Program-made: the position numbers and the translations under genes
Assembly: GCF_020640915.1 (NCBI RefSeq)
Contig: NZ_JADWDC010000004.1
Location: forward strand, 62,001 to 126,000
Length of the DNA stretch: 64,000 nucleotides
Reading direction: 5' to 3'
DNA from: Waterburya agarophytonicola KI4
GTDB lineage: Bacteria; Cyanobacteriota; Cyanobacteriia; Cyanobacteriales; Xenococcaceae
Notes under the pieces: model-generated
Told to the model about the DNA's origin: nothing
Databases searched by the model: none
Seen by the model: only the letters and a program-made list of their open reading frames with translations
Part shown: positions 1-9,111 of the stretch, one piece after another
How positions within the stretch are numbered: position 1 is the first letter of the stretch
Layout of the letters: the number at the start of each line of letters is the position of its first letter

Positions 1-108
1 AGCGATGGAGATGTATTCGATGCAGATTTTCCAACTACCACACATCCTGGAAGCCTGGATATTTTATTTCAATGGGGTGGCCCTGTACCGCAAACATTTT
101 TGGGGTAG
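1..108 (+). CDS. C-terminal end of an unidentified protein (partial)
   Basis: An open frame enters from the left edge and stops with TAG at 106-108. The last 35 residues end in QWGGPVPQTFLG. It is on the same strand as the next gene, 92 bases upstream of it. I do not recognise the family; the acidic, Gly/Pro-rich tail would suit an exported protein, but that is a guess. The start lies outside the window. Confidence 0.5.
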   Translation, partial: SDGDVFDADFPTTTHPGSLDILFQWGGPVPQTFLG

Positions 109-200
109 CAATTTTAAAACATAGCTGTAGCCATAGAATTTTAAGACTTTGAAGTACTGAAAGACATAAATTATTTACACTCTTGACATAGAAATTAAAG

Positions 201-995
201 ATGAAAAACAAAAAAGTACCAGAAAAAAGAATTATATTAGGCGTTTTCTCTGCTGCACTATTTACTATAATCGGCATCCCATCGGTTATAGCTAGTGAAA
301 TTAGCCCGACAGTTAAAACGTTGTGTCGTAAGTTTCCTTTGAACTCAAAATGCCAAAGTTCGTTAACTCAAGCCTCAGCAATTGAACTTAATTTAGAGGC
401 AAAAGTTGAGTCATTTAAAGACGAAAGTCTTTGCCGAAAATTTCCCCTAAATTCTCGTTGTGATGCTGTTCGAGGAAGTCAATCCCAAGAAACATTACAC
501 GCAATTAACCGAGAAAGCTTTTGTGGCAAGTTCCCCTTTAATTCCCAATGTCAAGAATCTGTAATTAAAGTATTCGAGCTTAATTTAAACCGTTCGGGAG
601 AAGAAGACGAATGGGTTCGGATCGAACAGCAAGATAATAAAGTAAAGCTATTACACACTACTCAAGTCAAGAATGCTCTGGTTTCACAAGTGTTGAATAG
701 TGGGTTGGAATTAATCCCTATTCCTATTCCACTGCCTCTTCCAGAACTGAATAAATATAGCTGGGATGACCATAGCACGATGCAAGTCGCTTTTAAAAGC
801 GATCGCTGTAGAAGTAAAAACTGCATTATTTTAGGGAAAGATACTTTAGTTCTTCCCCAAGGCGTTGATGTATATGGTGGAGAATTTACTATTGATTATC
901 GTGAAGAAGGTCTTGAGCGATCGGTGTCATTTAGAGTCCCTCCCAAAGTCAAAGCAAAGACTGAAGAGATGATAACGGTGAGATTCAATAATTAA
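201..995 (+). CDS. Secreted protein with three C-x8-C (CxxFPxNSxC) repeats
   Basis: 264 aa. Residues 10-32 form a hydrophobic signal sequence ending near SVIAS, so export is likely. Three copies of a short Cys motif follow: LCRKFPLNSKC (Cys42/51), LCRKFPLNSRC (78/87) and FCGKFPFNSQC (108/117), about 30-36 residues apart, each able to form its own small disulfide loop. A fourth Cys pair (CRSKNC) lies in the C-terminal half, which looks like a beta-rich domain. I know no function for it. It lies 25 bases before the RND adaptor gene and may be co-transcribed. The start is the first ATG giving a full signal peptide. Confidence 0.75.
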   Translation: MKNKKVPEKRIILGVFSAALFTIIGIPSVIASEISPTVKTLCRKFPLNSKCQSSLTQASAIELNLEAKVESFKDESLCRKFPLNSRCDAVRGSQSQETLHAINRESFCGKFPFNSQCQESVIKVFELNLNRSGEEDEWVRIEQQDNKVKLLHTTQVKNALVSQVLNSGLELIPIPIPLPLPELNKYSWDDHSTMQVAFKSDRCRSKNCIILGKDTLVLPQGVDVYGGEFTIDYREEGLERSVSFRVPPKVKAKTEEMITVRFNN

Positions 996-1020
996 GCAAA
1001 AATCTAGCCTTTATCAAAGC

Positions 1021-2424
1021 ATGAAAATAAATCAACAGATTCATATCCCAAAATTATTGATAGTGGCAATAATTTTTCTGGGGTCTAGTATTGTTATTAC
1101 TCAAGGATTGCTCCCCAGTGAAACAAAAGAGCAAGTAAATTCTGAAGTAGACAATCAACAGTTTGATTCTCAATCTGATTTTGATGTTCGTGGGGCAGCA
1201 GGTGCGAGAGTAAAAGAACAAAAGACAGAAAAAATTTCTGTTGAAACTGTAGGCAGCAACATTAAAGCAAATATCTTGCCTGTTGAAACTACTACTTTAA
1301 AATTAGTTAATTCTTATTCAAGGCATCAAACCTATACGGGGGAGGTAGTTCCATCGAGAACAAGTGAAATTGGTTTTGAAAATGGGGGGAAACTAGTTCG
1401 GATCTTAATTGAGGAAGGCGATCGCGTTTCTCTCAATACTCCTCTAGCTCAATTGGATACAGCAAATTTAGAAGCACAGCGTCAGGGATTAACTGCTCAA
1501 AAAAATGAAGCCCAAGCTAGGCTAGCTGAACTTAACAATGGCGCGACAAGTGAGGAGATAAACTCAGCCCAAGCTCAAGTCAGAGATCTAGAGCAACAGC
1601 TCGAACTAGAAAATATTAGAGCTAAACGTCGTGAATATCTATATTCTGAAGGTGCTGTTAATCGTGAAGAACTAGAAGAAATAACTTTCAACAGTAAAGC
1701 TCTTGCCGAACGATTGGCGAATGCGACCAGTAACTTGAAGCAACTGCAAAATGGATCTCGCATAGAGCAAGTAAATGCAGGGCAAGCAGTTGTCGATCGC
1801 CTGAGTGCCGAAATCAAAAATTTGGACATCACTATTGCCAACAGTACTTTACGTTCTCCCTTTGAAGGTATAGTTTCGGCTCGTAATTTTGATGAAGGTT
1901 CAGTAGTTAGCCCAGGTCAAGCAGTATTGAGACTAGTGGAAAACGAGGGGCTAAAAGTAAAAGTTGGTGTCTCGATTGAAGCAGCTCATCAACTACGAGT
2001 GGGAAGCTCCCAAACGCTTACTATAGGGCAGAAAGAGTACAAAGCCAAGATCGCCTCAATTTTGCCAGAGGTAAATGCTTCTACTCGCAATCTTACTGTA
2101 GTTCTGAAATTAACTTCAGCAGAAATTGGGCAAGTATCGCCCAAGCAGATTGCTAGACTCGATCTTATTCAAAAAAGCGAAGGGGAAGGGTATTGGTTGC
2201 CTGTTACTGCTTTAGTTAAAGGAGATAAAGGATTATGGTCTTGTTTTGCTTTAGATAAGAGCCAAGAAGACTTGAAGGTTGAGCGAAGATTGGTCGAACT
2301 AATAGAAACTCAAAATGAGCGAGTATTGGTTCGGGGGACACTTCAACCTGGAGATGAAATTATTACCGAAGGTACTCATCGTCTAGTTCCAGGTCAAGTA
2401 GTTAATGTTGCAACTGAGGGATAA
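1021..2424 (+). CDS. RND efflux periplasmic adaptor (HlyD/MFP family)
   Basis: 467 aa. An N-terminal membrane anchor (about residues 10-29) is followed by an unusually long linker, then the first lipoyl half (YTGEVVPSRTSEIGFENGG), a long alpha-helical hairpin rich in Gln/Glu/Ala (about 150-275), the second lipoyl half (LRSPFEGIVSARNFDEGSVV) and beta-barrel and membrane-proximal domains. This is the classic adaptor that links an inner-membrane RND pump to an outer-membrane channel. Six bases separate it from the pump gene, so the two are an operon. No outer-membrane TolC gene is in the window. The substrate cannot be read from the sequence. Confidence 0.9.
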   Translation: MKINQQIHIPKLLIVAIIFLGSSIVITQGLLPSETKEQVNSEVDNQQFDSQSDFDVRGAAGARVKEQKTEKISVETVGSNIKANILPVETTTLKLVNSYSRHQTYTGEVVPSRTSEIGFENGGKLVRILIEEGDRVSLNTPLAQLDTANLEAQRQGLTAQKNEAQARLAELNNGATSEEINSAQAQVRDLEQQLELENIRAKRREYLYSEGAVNREELEEITFNSKALAERLANATSNLKQLQNGSRIEQVNAGQAVVDRLSAEIKNLDITIANSTLRSPFEGIVSARNFDEGSVVSPGQAVLRLVENEGLKVKVGVSIEAAHQLRVGSSQTLTIGQKEYKAKIASILPEVNASTRNLTVVLKLTSAEIGQVSPKQIARLDLIQKSEGEGYWLPVTALVKGDKGLWSCFALDKSQEDLKVERRLVELIETQNERVLVRGTLQPGDEIITEGTHRLVPGQVVNVATEG

Positions 2425-2430
2425 ATAAGT

Positions 2431-5400
2431 ATGCTGACTTTGCTATATCGCAACAGTCGTTTATTGGCTTTAACAGTTATTTTAATTTTGGTTTGGGGCA
2501 TTTCTTCTTATTTAGCTTTACCCAGATTGGAAGATCCAGAATTAGTATCTCGTAACGCTGTAATCAAAACCTTTATTGGAGGTGCGGATGCAAAAAGAGT
2601 AGAGGCATTAATTACCAATAAAATAGAAGAAAAACTAACAGAAATAGAGGAGATCGATAATTATCAATCGACCTCTAGTGCGGGAAGTTCGATTATTAGT
2701 GTTGAGCTAGAGGATAGTACTGAGAAAGAAGAAGTTGAAAAAGTTTGGGCGCAGGTACTTAATAAAATCGACCAAGTTAAGCCAGAGTTGCCTTCTGAGG
2801 CGAGCGAACCAGAACTAGAAAAAATTAAAGTAAAAGCCTTTGCCCTAATAACCTCAATAATTTGGCAGCAGGATAATGACCCAAACTATAGTATTCTTAA
2901 TCGTCAAGCAGAAGTACTAAAAGAACGATTATCCAATATTTCAGGAACGGAAGAAGTAGAGCTTTTTGGTTTACAGCCTGAAGAGGTCTTGGTAGAACTA
3001 AATCAAGGAGCGATCGCCCTTTATAACCTTTCTGTTAGCGATATCTCTCATCAGATTGAGCAGAGTGATTCAAAAGTGTCAGCAGGTAGAATTAGCTCTA
3101 ATCAGAGTAATTTGGCTATTGAGGTAGCTGGAGAACTAGATACAGTAGATCGAGTCAAAAATATTCCTTTAATTTCTAGCGATGGAGCGAAACTGATTCG
3201 TCTTCAAGATGTAGCAACGGTAACAAAAGGGGTTGTTGCTCCTGCTAATGAACTATCGGTAATTAGCGATCGTCCTGGAGTAACTTTAGCAGTTCATGTA
3301 GATCCAGAAGCAAGGTTAAATGTGTGGATCGAAGATGCTAATAAAATACTGGATGAGTATGGCGACCAATTGCCCCAGGGAATCAAGTTAAAGACAATAA
3401 TCGATCAAAGTAATTATGTTTCCGAGAGAATTAACAATCTTATTTTAAATCTGCTATTTGGCGGAGCTTTAGTCTTTATTGTCACGACTGTCATGATGGG
3501 TTGGCGATCGGCAACCATTGTCGGAATTTGTTTGCCGTTATGTATTTTGATGGTCTTTGGTTGGATGAACGTAATGTCTATTCCTTTACATCAAATGTCA
3601 ATTACGGGACTAATTGTGGCTTTGGGAATTTTAATCGATAATGCGATCGTCATGGTTGATGAGGTCAATGAGCGTTTGCGTCGTGGCTTAAAGCCAATCG
3701 GTGCTATTAAAAGCAGTATTTCCTACCTATTTGTGCCTCTGTTTAGTTCGACAATTACCACCGTTCTGGCTTTTCTACCTATCGCTTTGTTGCCTGGACC
3801 AACAGGAGAATTTGTCAGTACCATTGCTATAAGCGTTATTCTAGCGGTATGTTCGTCATTTTTGTTAGCAATGTTAGTTATGCCCACTTTAACTGTAAAG
3901 CTATACAAACAGGAGACGATCTATCAGCAATATTGGTGGCAGACAGGTATATCTTTACCATCTTTAACTCGTTGGTATAAAAAAACAATTAAGTGGTCTA
4001 CTGCTAGACCAGTATTGGGTATTTGTTTGGCTTTATTCTTACCATTGATGGGATTCTTGAACGTAGGTAGCCTAAGACAACAATTTTTCCCTGCTGCCGA
4101 TCGCGATCAATTGCAGATCCAGTTAGAGTTACCAGCAGCTACTGCAATTGCTCAAACTCAAGAAATTACCAAAAAAGTCCGTAAAAGCTTGTTGAAGTTT
4201 GAAAATATTAGAGATGTTCACTGGTTTATTGGTAGAAGTGTACCAAGATTCTATTACAACATAGCAGGCGATCGCGAACAAGAATCAAATTATGCCCAAG
4301 CCATTGTTCAATTAGATTCATTTGCTACTAGTAATTTAGCTAAAGATATACAAGCTCTACTAGATCGTTCTTTCCCTACGGCACGTATTCTAGTTAGACA
4401 GTTAGAACAAGGACCACCTTTTGATGCCCCAGTCGAAATGAGAATTTATGGCTCTAACTTAAATCAATTAAAACGATTGGGTGAAAAAGCACGAAATATC
4501 TTACTAGAAGTCGATAATATAACCCATACCCGTGCTAGTTTGGCTGAGGTAATACCCCAAATTAAAATAGAGCTAGATGAAGAGGAAGTAGTATTAGCTG
4601 GTTTAGATCGCAGAGCAATTGCTTCTCAGATTCAATCAAATTTCACAGGAGCAACTGGAGGATCGATCTTAGAAGCAAATCAAGAGTTACCAGTTCGAGT
4701 TAGACTGAGTGATTCGCAACGCGCTTCAAATATCAATTCTCTCAATTTACTACCCAACTTTAATCGAAGCGACGGTGAAATGACAGACATTTCTCTATCA
4801 TCTTTAGGTCGTACTAGCCTCAAGCCAGAGTTAGCTCAAATTACACGCTACAACGGAAAGAGAGTTAATGTAGTCCAAGGTTTCTTAACTCCTGGAATTC
4901 TTCCAGAAGAAGCACTGAGCAATTTTGAGGAGAAATTGAAAGAGGCTAATTGGCAACTCCCAGGTGGCTATAGTTTTGAATTTGGTGGTGAAGAAGAAGA
5001 AAAAGAAGATGCTTTAAGCGGATTAGTTTCCACTATAGGTGTTCTGGTAATAATGATGATAGCTACTTTGGTATTATCTTTAAATTCTTTTCGTTTGGCT
5101 GCCGTTATTGGGGTGGTTGCGATCGCATCTTTTGGGCTGGGACTATTTTCTATTTGGCTATTTGACTATCCATTTGGATTTAATCCTATTGTTGGTACGG
5201 TTGGCTTGATTGGAGTAGCTATTAATGATTCAATTGTGGTGCTATCTGCTATTGGGCAACATTCCGAGGCAAAAAAAGGTAATAAAAAAGCTATTAGAGA
5301 AGTAGTTTTGAAATCAACCCGTCATGTAGTTACTACTACTCTGACTACTGCTGTTGGCTTTGTTCCACTATTACTAGTTGGCGGAGAATTCTGGCCACCC

Positions 5401-5544
5401 TTAGCAGTTGCGATCGCAGGAGGAGTTATCGGAGCAACCTTTTTGGCACTGTACCTGATCCCCGCAGCTTATTTGGTAGTCATTCCAGGCAAAGGAAAGA
5501 GGTTAGCCTATCTTCCTTGTGCAGAGCCTTTGGAGACTTCATAG
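2431..5544 (+). CDS. RND efflux transporter permease (AcrB family)
   Basis: 1037 aa, normal length for an RND pump. TM1 is at residues 8-28, a large periplasmic loop follows, TM2-6 begin near 335, a second periplasmic loop follows, and the last helix cluster starts near 860. The TM4 proton-relay region reads [15 protein letters not shown], so the usual DD pair is DN; the second repeat has [13 protein letters not shown]. It works with the upstream adaptor to drive proton-coupled efflux. The charged C-terminus overlaps the converging MFS gene by 6 bases. Whether it exports metals or hydrophobic compounds is unknown; the Glu typical of metal-exporting HME pumps is not evident. Confidence 0.9.
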   Translation: MLTLLYRNSRLLALTVILILVWGISSYLALPRLEDPELVSRNAVIKTFIGGADAKRVEALITNKIEEKLTEIEEIDNYQSTSSAGSSIISVELEDSTEKEEVEKVWAQVLNKIDQVKPELPSEASEPELEKIKVKAFALITSIIWQQDNDPNYSILNRQAEVLKERLSNISGTEEVELFGLQPEEVLVELNQGAIALYNLSVSDISHQIEQSDSKVSAGRISSNQSNLAIEVAGELDTVDRVKNIPLISSDGAKLIRLQDVATVTKGVVAPANELSVISDRPGVTLAVHVDPEARLNVWIEDANKILDEYGDQLPQGIKLKTIIDQSNYVSERINNLILNLLFGGALVFIVTTVMMGWRSATIVGICLPLCILMVFGWMNVMSIPLHQMSITGLIVALGILIDNAIVMVDEVNERLRRGLKPIGAIKSSISYLFVPLFSSTITTVLAFLPIALLPGPTGEFVSTIAISVILAVCSSFLLAMLVMPTLTVKLYKQETIYQQYWWQTGISLPSLTRWYKKTIKWSTARPVLGICLALFLPLMGFLNVGSLRQQFFPAADRDQLQIQLELPAATAIAQTQEITKKVRKSLLKFENIRDVHWFIGRSVPRFYYNIAGDREQESNYAQAIVQLDSFATSNLAKDIQALLDRSFPTARILVRQLEQGPPFDAPVEMRIYGSNLNQLKRLGEKARNILLEVDNITHTRASLAEVIPQIKIELDEEEVVLAGLDRRAIASQIQSNFTGATGGSILEANQELPVRVRLSDSQRASNINSLNLLPNFNRSDGEMTDISLSSLGRTSLKPELAQITRYNGKRVNVVQGFLTPGILPEEALSNFEEKLKEANWQLPGGYSFEFGGEEEEKEDALSGLVSTIGVLVIMMIATLVLSLNSFRLAAVIGVVAIASFGLGLFSIWLFDYPFGFNPIVGTVGLIGVAINDSIVVLSAIGQHSEAKKGNKKAIREVVLKSTRHVVTTTLTTAVGFVPLLLVGGEFWPPLAVAIAGGVIGATFLALYLIPAAYLVVIPGKGKRLAYLPCAEPLETS

Positions 5545-7224
5545 ATTACCTCTAACAAATTCTAGCTTCAGATTGAAAGCAAAAGCAGCGACAAGAATTG
5601 TAAATGCCCCTGTTATCAAAAAAGGAGTGCTGTAACTTTGGCTGACAAGAACCCCAGAAATCACAGGACCGATCGCGCTGGATATGCTGAAGTAAGATGA
5701 GTTAATGCTCAAAATTTCTCCTTGGTCTTGATTATCAGAATTGAGTGATAAAACTGTATCAATCAAAGGCATAGGGAAAGAATTTACCAAACCGAATGCA
5801 ATGAGAATAATCACAAACCCCTGATAAGTTGGAAAAACGGGTAACAGCAAAAATGTTATTCCTCTTATGAAGAGAGAAACGCCAATGATATCAATCAGAT
5901 TAAATCTCTTTCTCAATGGTTCGAGGGCAAATATCTGGGAAATAAAACCTAAGATACCTACCGAAGCAAATACAATGGCTAAACCTTTCGCATCTTGGTT
6001 CAGAACGTTGAGGAAAAATGGCTGGAAAGCAAAGGTAAAAATAGTAAAGCTAAGACCACTAAAAAAAGTCAAAATAAAAAGTTTTCCTATTCTGGGTTTA
6101 CTGAGTGAGAAGACAACTTTGCCAAAAGTAAAATCTGACCAATCTAGTTGGAATTTTTGGCGTTGGAAATTAGTTTCAGGCAGAAAAAGTATAGTTAGCA
6201 CTGTAGCAAATGCTGCGATCGCAGCACTGATCATAAAACTCATCCCCAAAGATGAAATCCCAGATAAGGTAGGTAACTGCTGCGCCAGATAACTTAATAT
6301 TGGACCAATAACAAACCCCAATCTAAAAGTAGCTCCAAAGATACCAAAAGCCTTTGCACGTTGCTCTGGAGTAGTTATATCACTAATGACAGCACTAGCA
6401 ACTGAGTTATTTCCTCCAGTTAAGCCATCTAATATACGGGATAAATATAATAGCCAAGCTACTCCTGCCATACTTGCAAGCAGATTAGCTATCACTGTAC
6501 CCATCAAGCTAAAAACTAAAATATACTTACGTCCCAGGAGATCTGAAAGTTTTCCCAGAATTGGTGTACCAAAAAATTGAGACAGGGCAAAGGAGCTAAT
6601 AAGTAAACTAGCCTGAAAGTCACTTAAAGCAAACTGTTTCGCATAAGGATAGATTAAAGGAATAATAATAGTAAAGCTTATTGAGTTAATCAAACCAATA
6701 AAGACTATTAACCAAAAAACTACAGGTAATCCAGAAGCAGGATTTACTTTACGTTGTTTACGGACAATATTCTCTTGTTCTGTGGATAAATAACCAGCAG
6801 AACTATTTTGAACTAGATTATTAATACTATCTGCTTGAACCAAAGCATATCCCTGGTGTACTGCTCGGATTACGGAAGCCAAATCTTCGCCAATATTATT
6901 CTTGAGAATATATCCTTTTGCTCCTAATTTGACGGTGTAGAGAGCAGTTTCAGGATTTTTGACATTGGTTAAGATAATTACTTTTGTTTTAGAAAAATGC
7001 TTATTAATTTCCTCAATAGCTTTAATTCCACCCATAACAGGCATGACCAAATCCATAATCACTACATCTGGTTTTTCTAAATTATTTTTCATTAGTTCTA
7101 ATGCTTCAGATCCATTTGAAGCAAAGCCTAATAAAGTAATGTCTTTTTCTGTAAATAAAGATTTTTTAAGAATTTCCCAAACTAATTTGGAGTCATCAAC
7201 AATTAATACTTTTACTTTAGTCAT
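5539..7224 (-). CDS. Response-regulator receiver fused to an MFS transporter
   Basis: 561 aa with two modules in one frame. Residues 1-125 are a complete CheY-like receiver: acidic pair D10-D11, phospho-acceptor D58 in VVIMDLVMP, a Thr in ILTN and a Lys in YILKNN. A linker of about 40 residues leads to a 12-TM major facilitator starting near residue 165, with the loop 2-3 signature GKLSDLLGRKYILV. MFS proteins are proton-coupled exporters or importers; a receiver in front suggests that transport is gated by phosphorelay. No in-frame break separates the modules and there is no internal SD-ATG pair of note. The cognate kinase is not evident; the CHASE2 kinase 2 kb away is one candidate. Confidence 0.9.
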   Translation of the reverse strand: MTKVKVLIVDDSKLVWEILKKSLFTEKDITLLGFASNGSEALELMKNNLEKPDVVIMDLVMPVMGGIKAIEEINKHFSKTKVIILTNVKNPETALYTVKLGAKGYILKNNIGEDLASVIRAVHQGYALVQADSINNLVQNSSAGYLSTEQENIVRKQRKVNPASGLPVVFWLIVFIGLINSISFTIIIPLIYPYAKQFALSDFQASLLISSFALSQFFGTPILGKLSDLLGRKYILVFSLMGTVIANLLASMAGVAWLLYLSRILDGLTGGNNSVASAVISDITTPEQRAKAFGIFGATFRLGFVIGPILSYLAQQLPTLSGISSLGMSFMISAAIAAFATVLTILFLPETNFQRQKFQLDWSDFTFGKVVFSLSKPRIGKLFILTFFSGLSFTIFTFAFQPFFLNVLNQDAKGLAIVFASVGILGFISQIFALEPLRKRFNLIDIIGVSLFIRGITFLLLPVFPTYQGFVIILIAFGLVNSFPMPLIDTVLSLNSDNQDQGEILSINSSYFSISSAIGPVISGVLVSQSYSTPFLITGAFTILVAAFAFNLKLEFVRGNL

Positions 7225-7527
7225 TTATATGTATTTTTATTCTTTGTTCGCCAAAGAGAAATTTATGTGAAAAAATTGCATTTAAAATAAGGAATGCTTA
7301 TACTGAAGTGCCTAATTTAAGCTTTTAAATTGTATTGAATTTCTGTTAAATGTATTTGTGCGATCAACGGAAAAAGTATTAATATTCAATACTTTTTTAA
7401 TTAAAATGACAATGTTGTCATAATACTTTTATTAGAAAAGGAAAAGTTTGCTTAAACATCTATAAAAAATAAGCTCAAATTAAAAGTTAATTTAAACCTT
7501 TTAAGTAAAACTATTAATATGGAATGA
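7225..7527. other. Divergent intergenic region with a TGACAA-TG-TTGTCA palindrome
   Basis: 303 bases, very AT-rich, between the divergently read receiver-MFS gene and the TpsB gene, so it must hold both promoters. A 6-2-6 inverted repeat, TGACAATGTTGTCA, sits at 7407-7420, about 110 bases before the TpsB start, and could be an operator. I see no ORF, RNA gene or convincing -35/-10 pair. Confidence 0.35.
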
Positions 7528-9111
7528 ATGCTAAAAGGTCTGTATTTTATTAAGAAAATTGCTACTTTCTGTTTTGGGTTTACTGTTTTTGTAGTAGTTA
7601 CATCAAGTTCTTCGTCAGCACAAGAAAAAGATTATTATTCAACATTAAATTTATTAATTACAGTAGATAAGTTAGAAATAACTGGAAATACTGTATTTAG
7701 CGATTTTGAATTAATTGATATAATTACACCCCTAGAAGATAATGAAGTCACACTAGATAGATTAATACAAGTAAGACGAGAAATTACTAACTACTATACG
7801 AAAAAAGGATATATAGCCACTGGTGCATTTATTCCTCCTCAAAATCTAAGTGATGGCAAAATTAAGATCGTAGTTATTGAAGGAAAGTTATCTGAAATAG
7901 TTTTCAAACAAGATAATATTGTTAACAAAAAATATATCATAAATCGCCTACCAGATAATGGCAAAGTATTAAACTATAACTCTTTAATAGCTTCCCTTAG
8001 TAGCTTACAAAAAAGCCGATTCATTGAAAATATTAAAGGAGAAACTACTTTTGTAGAAGTAGGTAAAATAAAGTTATTACTAGACATTAAAGAAAATCCT
8101 AGAATAACTAAAGAATTTAATTTGAGTAACACCTTCTCTTCTAGTATAGGTGAATTTGGGGGACAAGCTAAATTTCAGTTTAATGCTTTAGGAATTGGTG
8201 ATTTATTAGAAACAAGTATTACTCGAACTCAAGGATTAGAGCAATTTACAGCTTTATATTCTCTGCCATTGAATCAATATGAGACTCAGTTAACACTGAA
8301 GTATATTACTGCTTCTAGTAATTTAGTTCTGGATGAGCTAGAGGAACTAGATATTAACGGAGAATTTACTTCTTATTCTCTAGAGTTAAATCAGCCAATT
8401 TCACTTGATATAAATCAGCAATTGGATATAAAAATTGGCTTTAATGTTGAAAGGAGTGAATCATTTATTCTAGATGATTTTTCTTTTTCTTTTGTTGATG
8501 GGTTTAATAATGGTATTAATAGAACTTCTGAATTATCATTTACTCAGCAATTTAGCAAAAAAGGGTTAAATAAATCATTTGTATTATTGTCTATATTTAA
8601 TATTGGAGTCAATATTTTTGAGCCGACAATTACAGAGCAAGGAAGAGATTCGCTGTATTGGAACTGGCAATTTCAATCTCAAGGAATTGTTCGGTTAAGC
8701 TCAACATTTAACTGGATATCAGACTTTAAATTGCAGTTATCTCCCGATCAGCTTCTTCCAAGTAAGCAGTTCAGTTTGGGTGGAGTATCAAGTGTTCGAG
8801 GATATAATCGAAACTTATTTTTAGGTAATAATGGTATATCTATTGCCAACGAGATACAAACATCGATATATAAAACTTCAAACTCAGACTTTAGAATTAT
8901 TGGCTTTATAGATAGTGGAAGAGTATGGAGTAGTTCAGCAGGTAATGCGATAAATCAAAATCTACTTTCATCTGGTTTTGGTTTGCAATATTTAAGTAAT
9001 AAACTATTTAATATTAGATTAGATTATGCTTTTCCTCTGACTAATACAGATAATTTAGGTTCAGAATCATCCACTTCTAACCTTACTTTTTCAGTCCAGC
9101 TTTCTCAATAA
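7528..9111 (+). CDS. TpsB outer-membrane pore (ShlB/FhaC/HecB family)
   Basis: 527 aa. A signal peptide (about residues 1-32) is followed by POTRA-type domains (about 45-200; LEITGNTVFSDFELIDI) and a C-terminal 16-strand-type barrel with alternating hydrophobic strands. The Omp85/TpsB loop-6 motif is present as SLGGVSSVRGYNR, with the conserved VRGY. Such pores secrete large beta-helical TpsA proteins. No TpsA gene is next to it; the nearest candidate is the haemagglutinin-type gene at 27.7-30.6 kb. It ends convergently, overlapping the CHASE2 kinase by 7 bases. It starts at an ATG preceded by a weak GGAATGA. Confidence 0.88.
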   Translation: MLKGLYFIKKIATFCFGFTVFVVVTSSSSSAQEKDYYSTLNLLITVDKLEITGNTVFSDFELIDIITPLEDNEVTLDRLIQVRREITNYYTKKGYIATGAFIPPQNLSDGKIKIVVIEGKLSEIVFKQDNIVNKKYIINRLPDNGKVLNYNSLIASLSSLQKSRFIENIKGETTFVEVGKIKLLLDIKENPRITKEFNLSNTFSSSIGEFGGQAKFQFNALGIGDLLETSITRTQGLEQFTALYSLPLNQYETQLTLKYITASSNLVLDELEELDINGEFTSYSLELNQPISLDINQQLDIKIGFNVERSESFILDDFSFSFVDGFNNGINRTSELSFTQQFSKKGLNKSFVLLSIFNIGVNIFEPTITEQGRDSLYWNWQFQSQGIVRLSSTFNWISDFKLQLSPDQLLPSKQFSLGGVSSVRGYNRNLFLGNNGISIANEIQTSIYKTSNSDFRIIGFIDSGRVWSSSAGNAINQNLLSSGFGLQYLSNKLFNIRLDYAFPLTNTDNLGSESSTSNLTFSVQLSQ

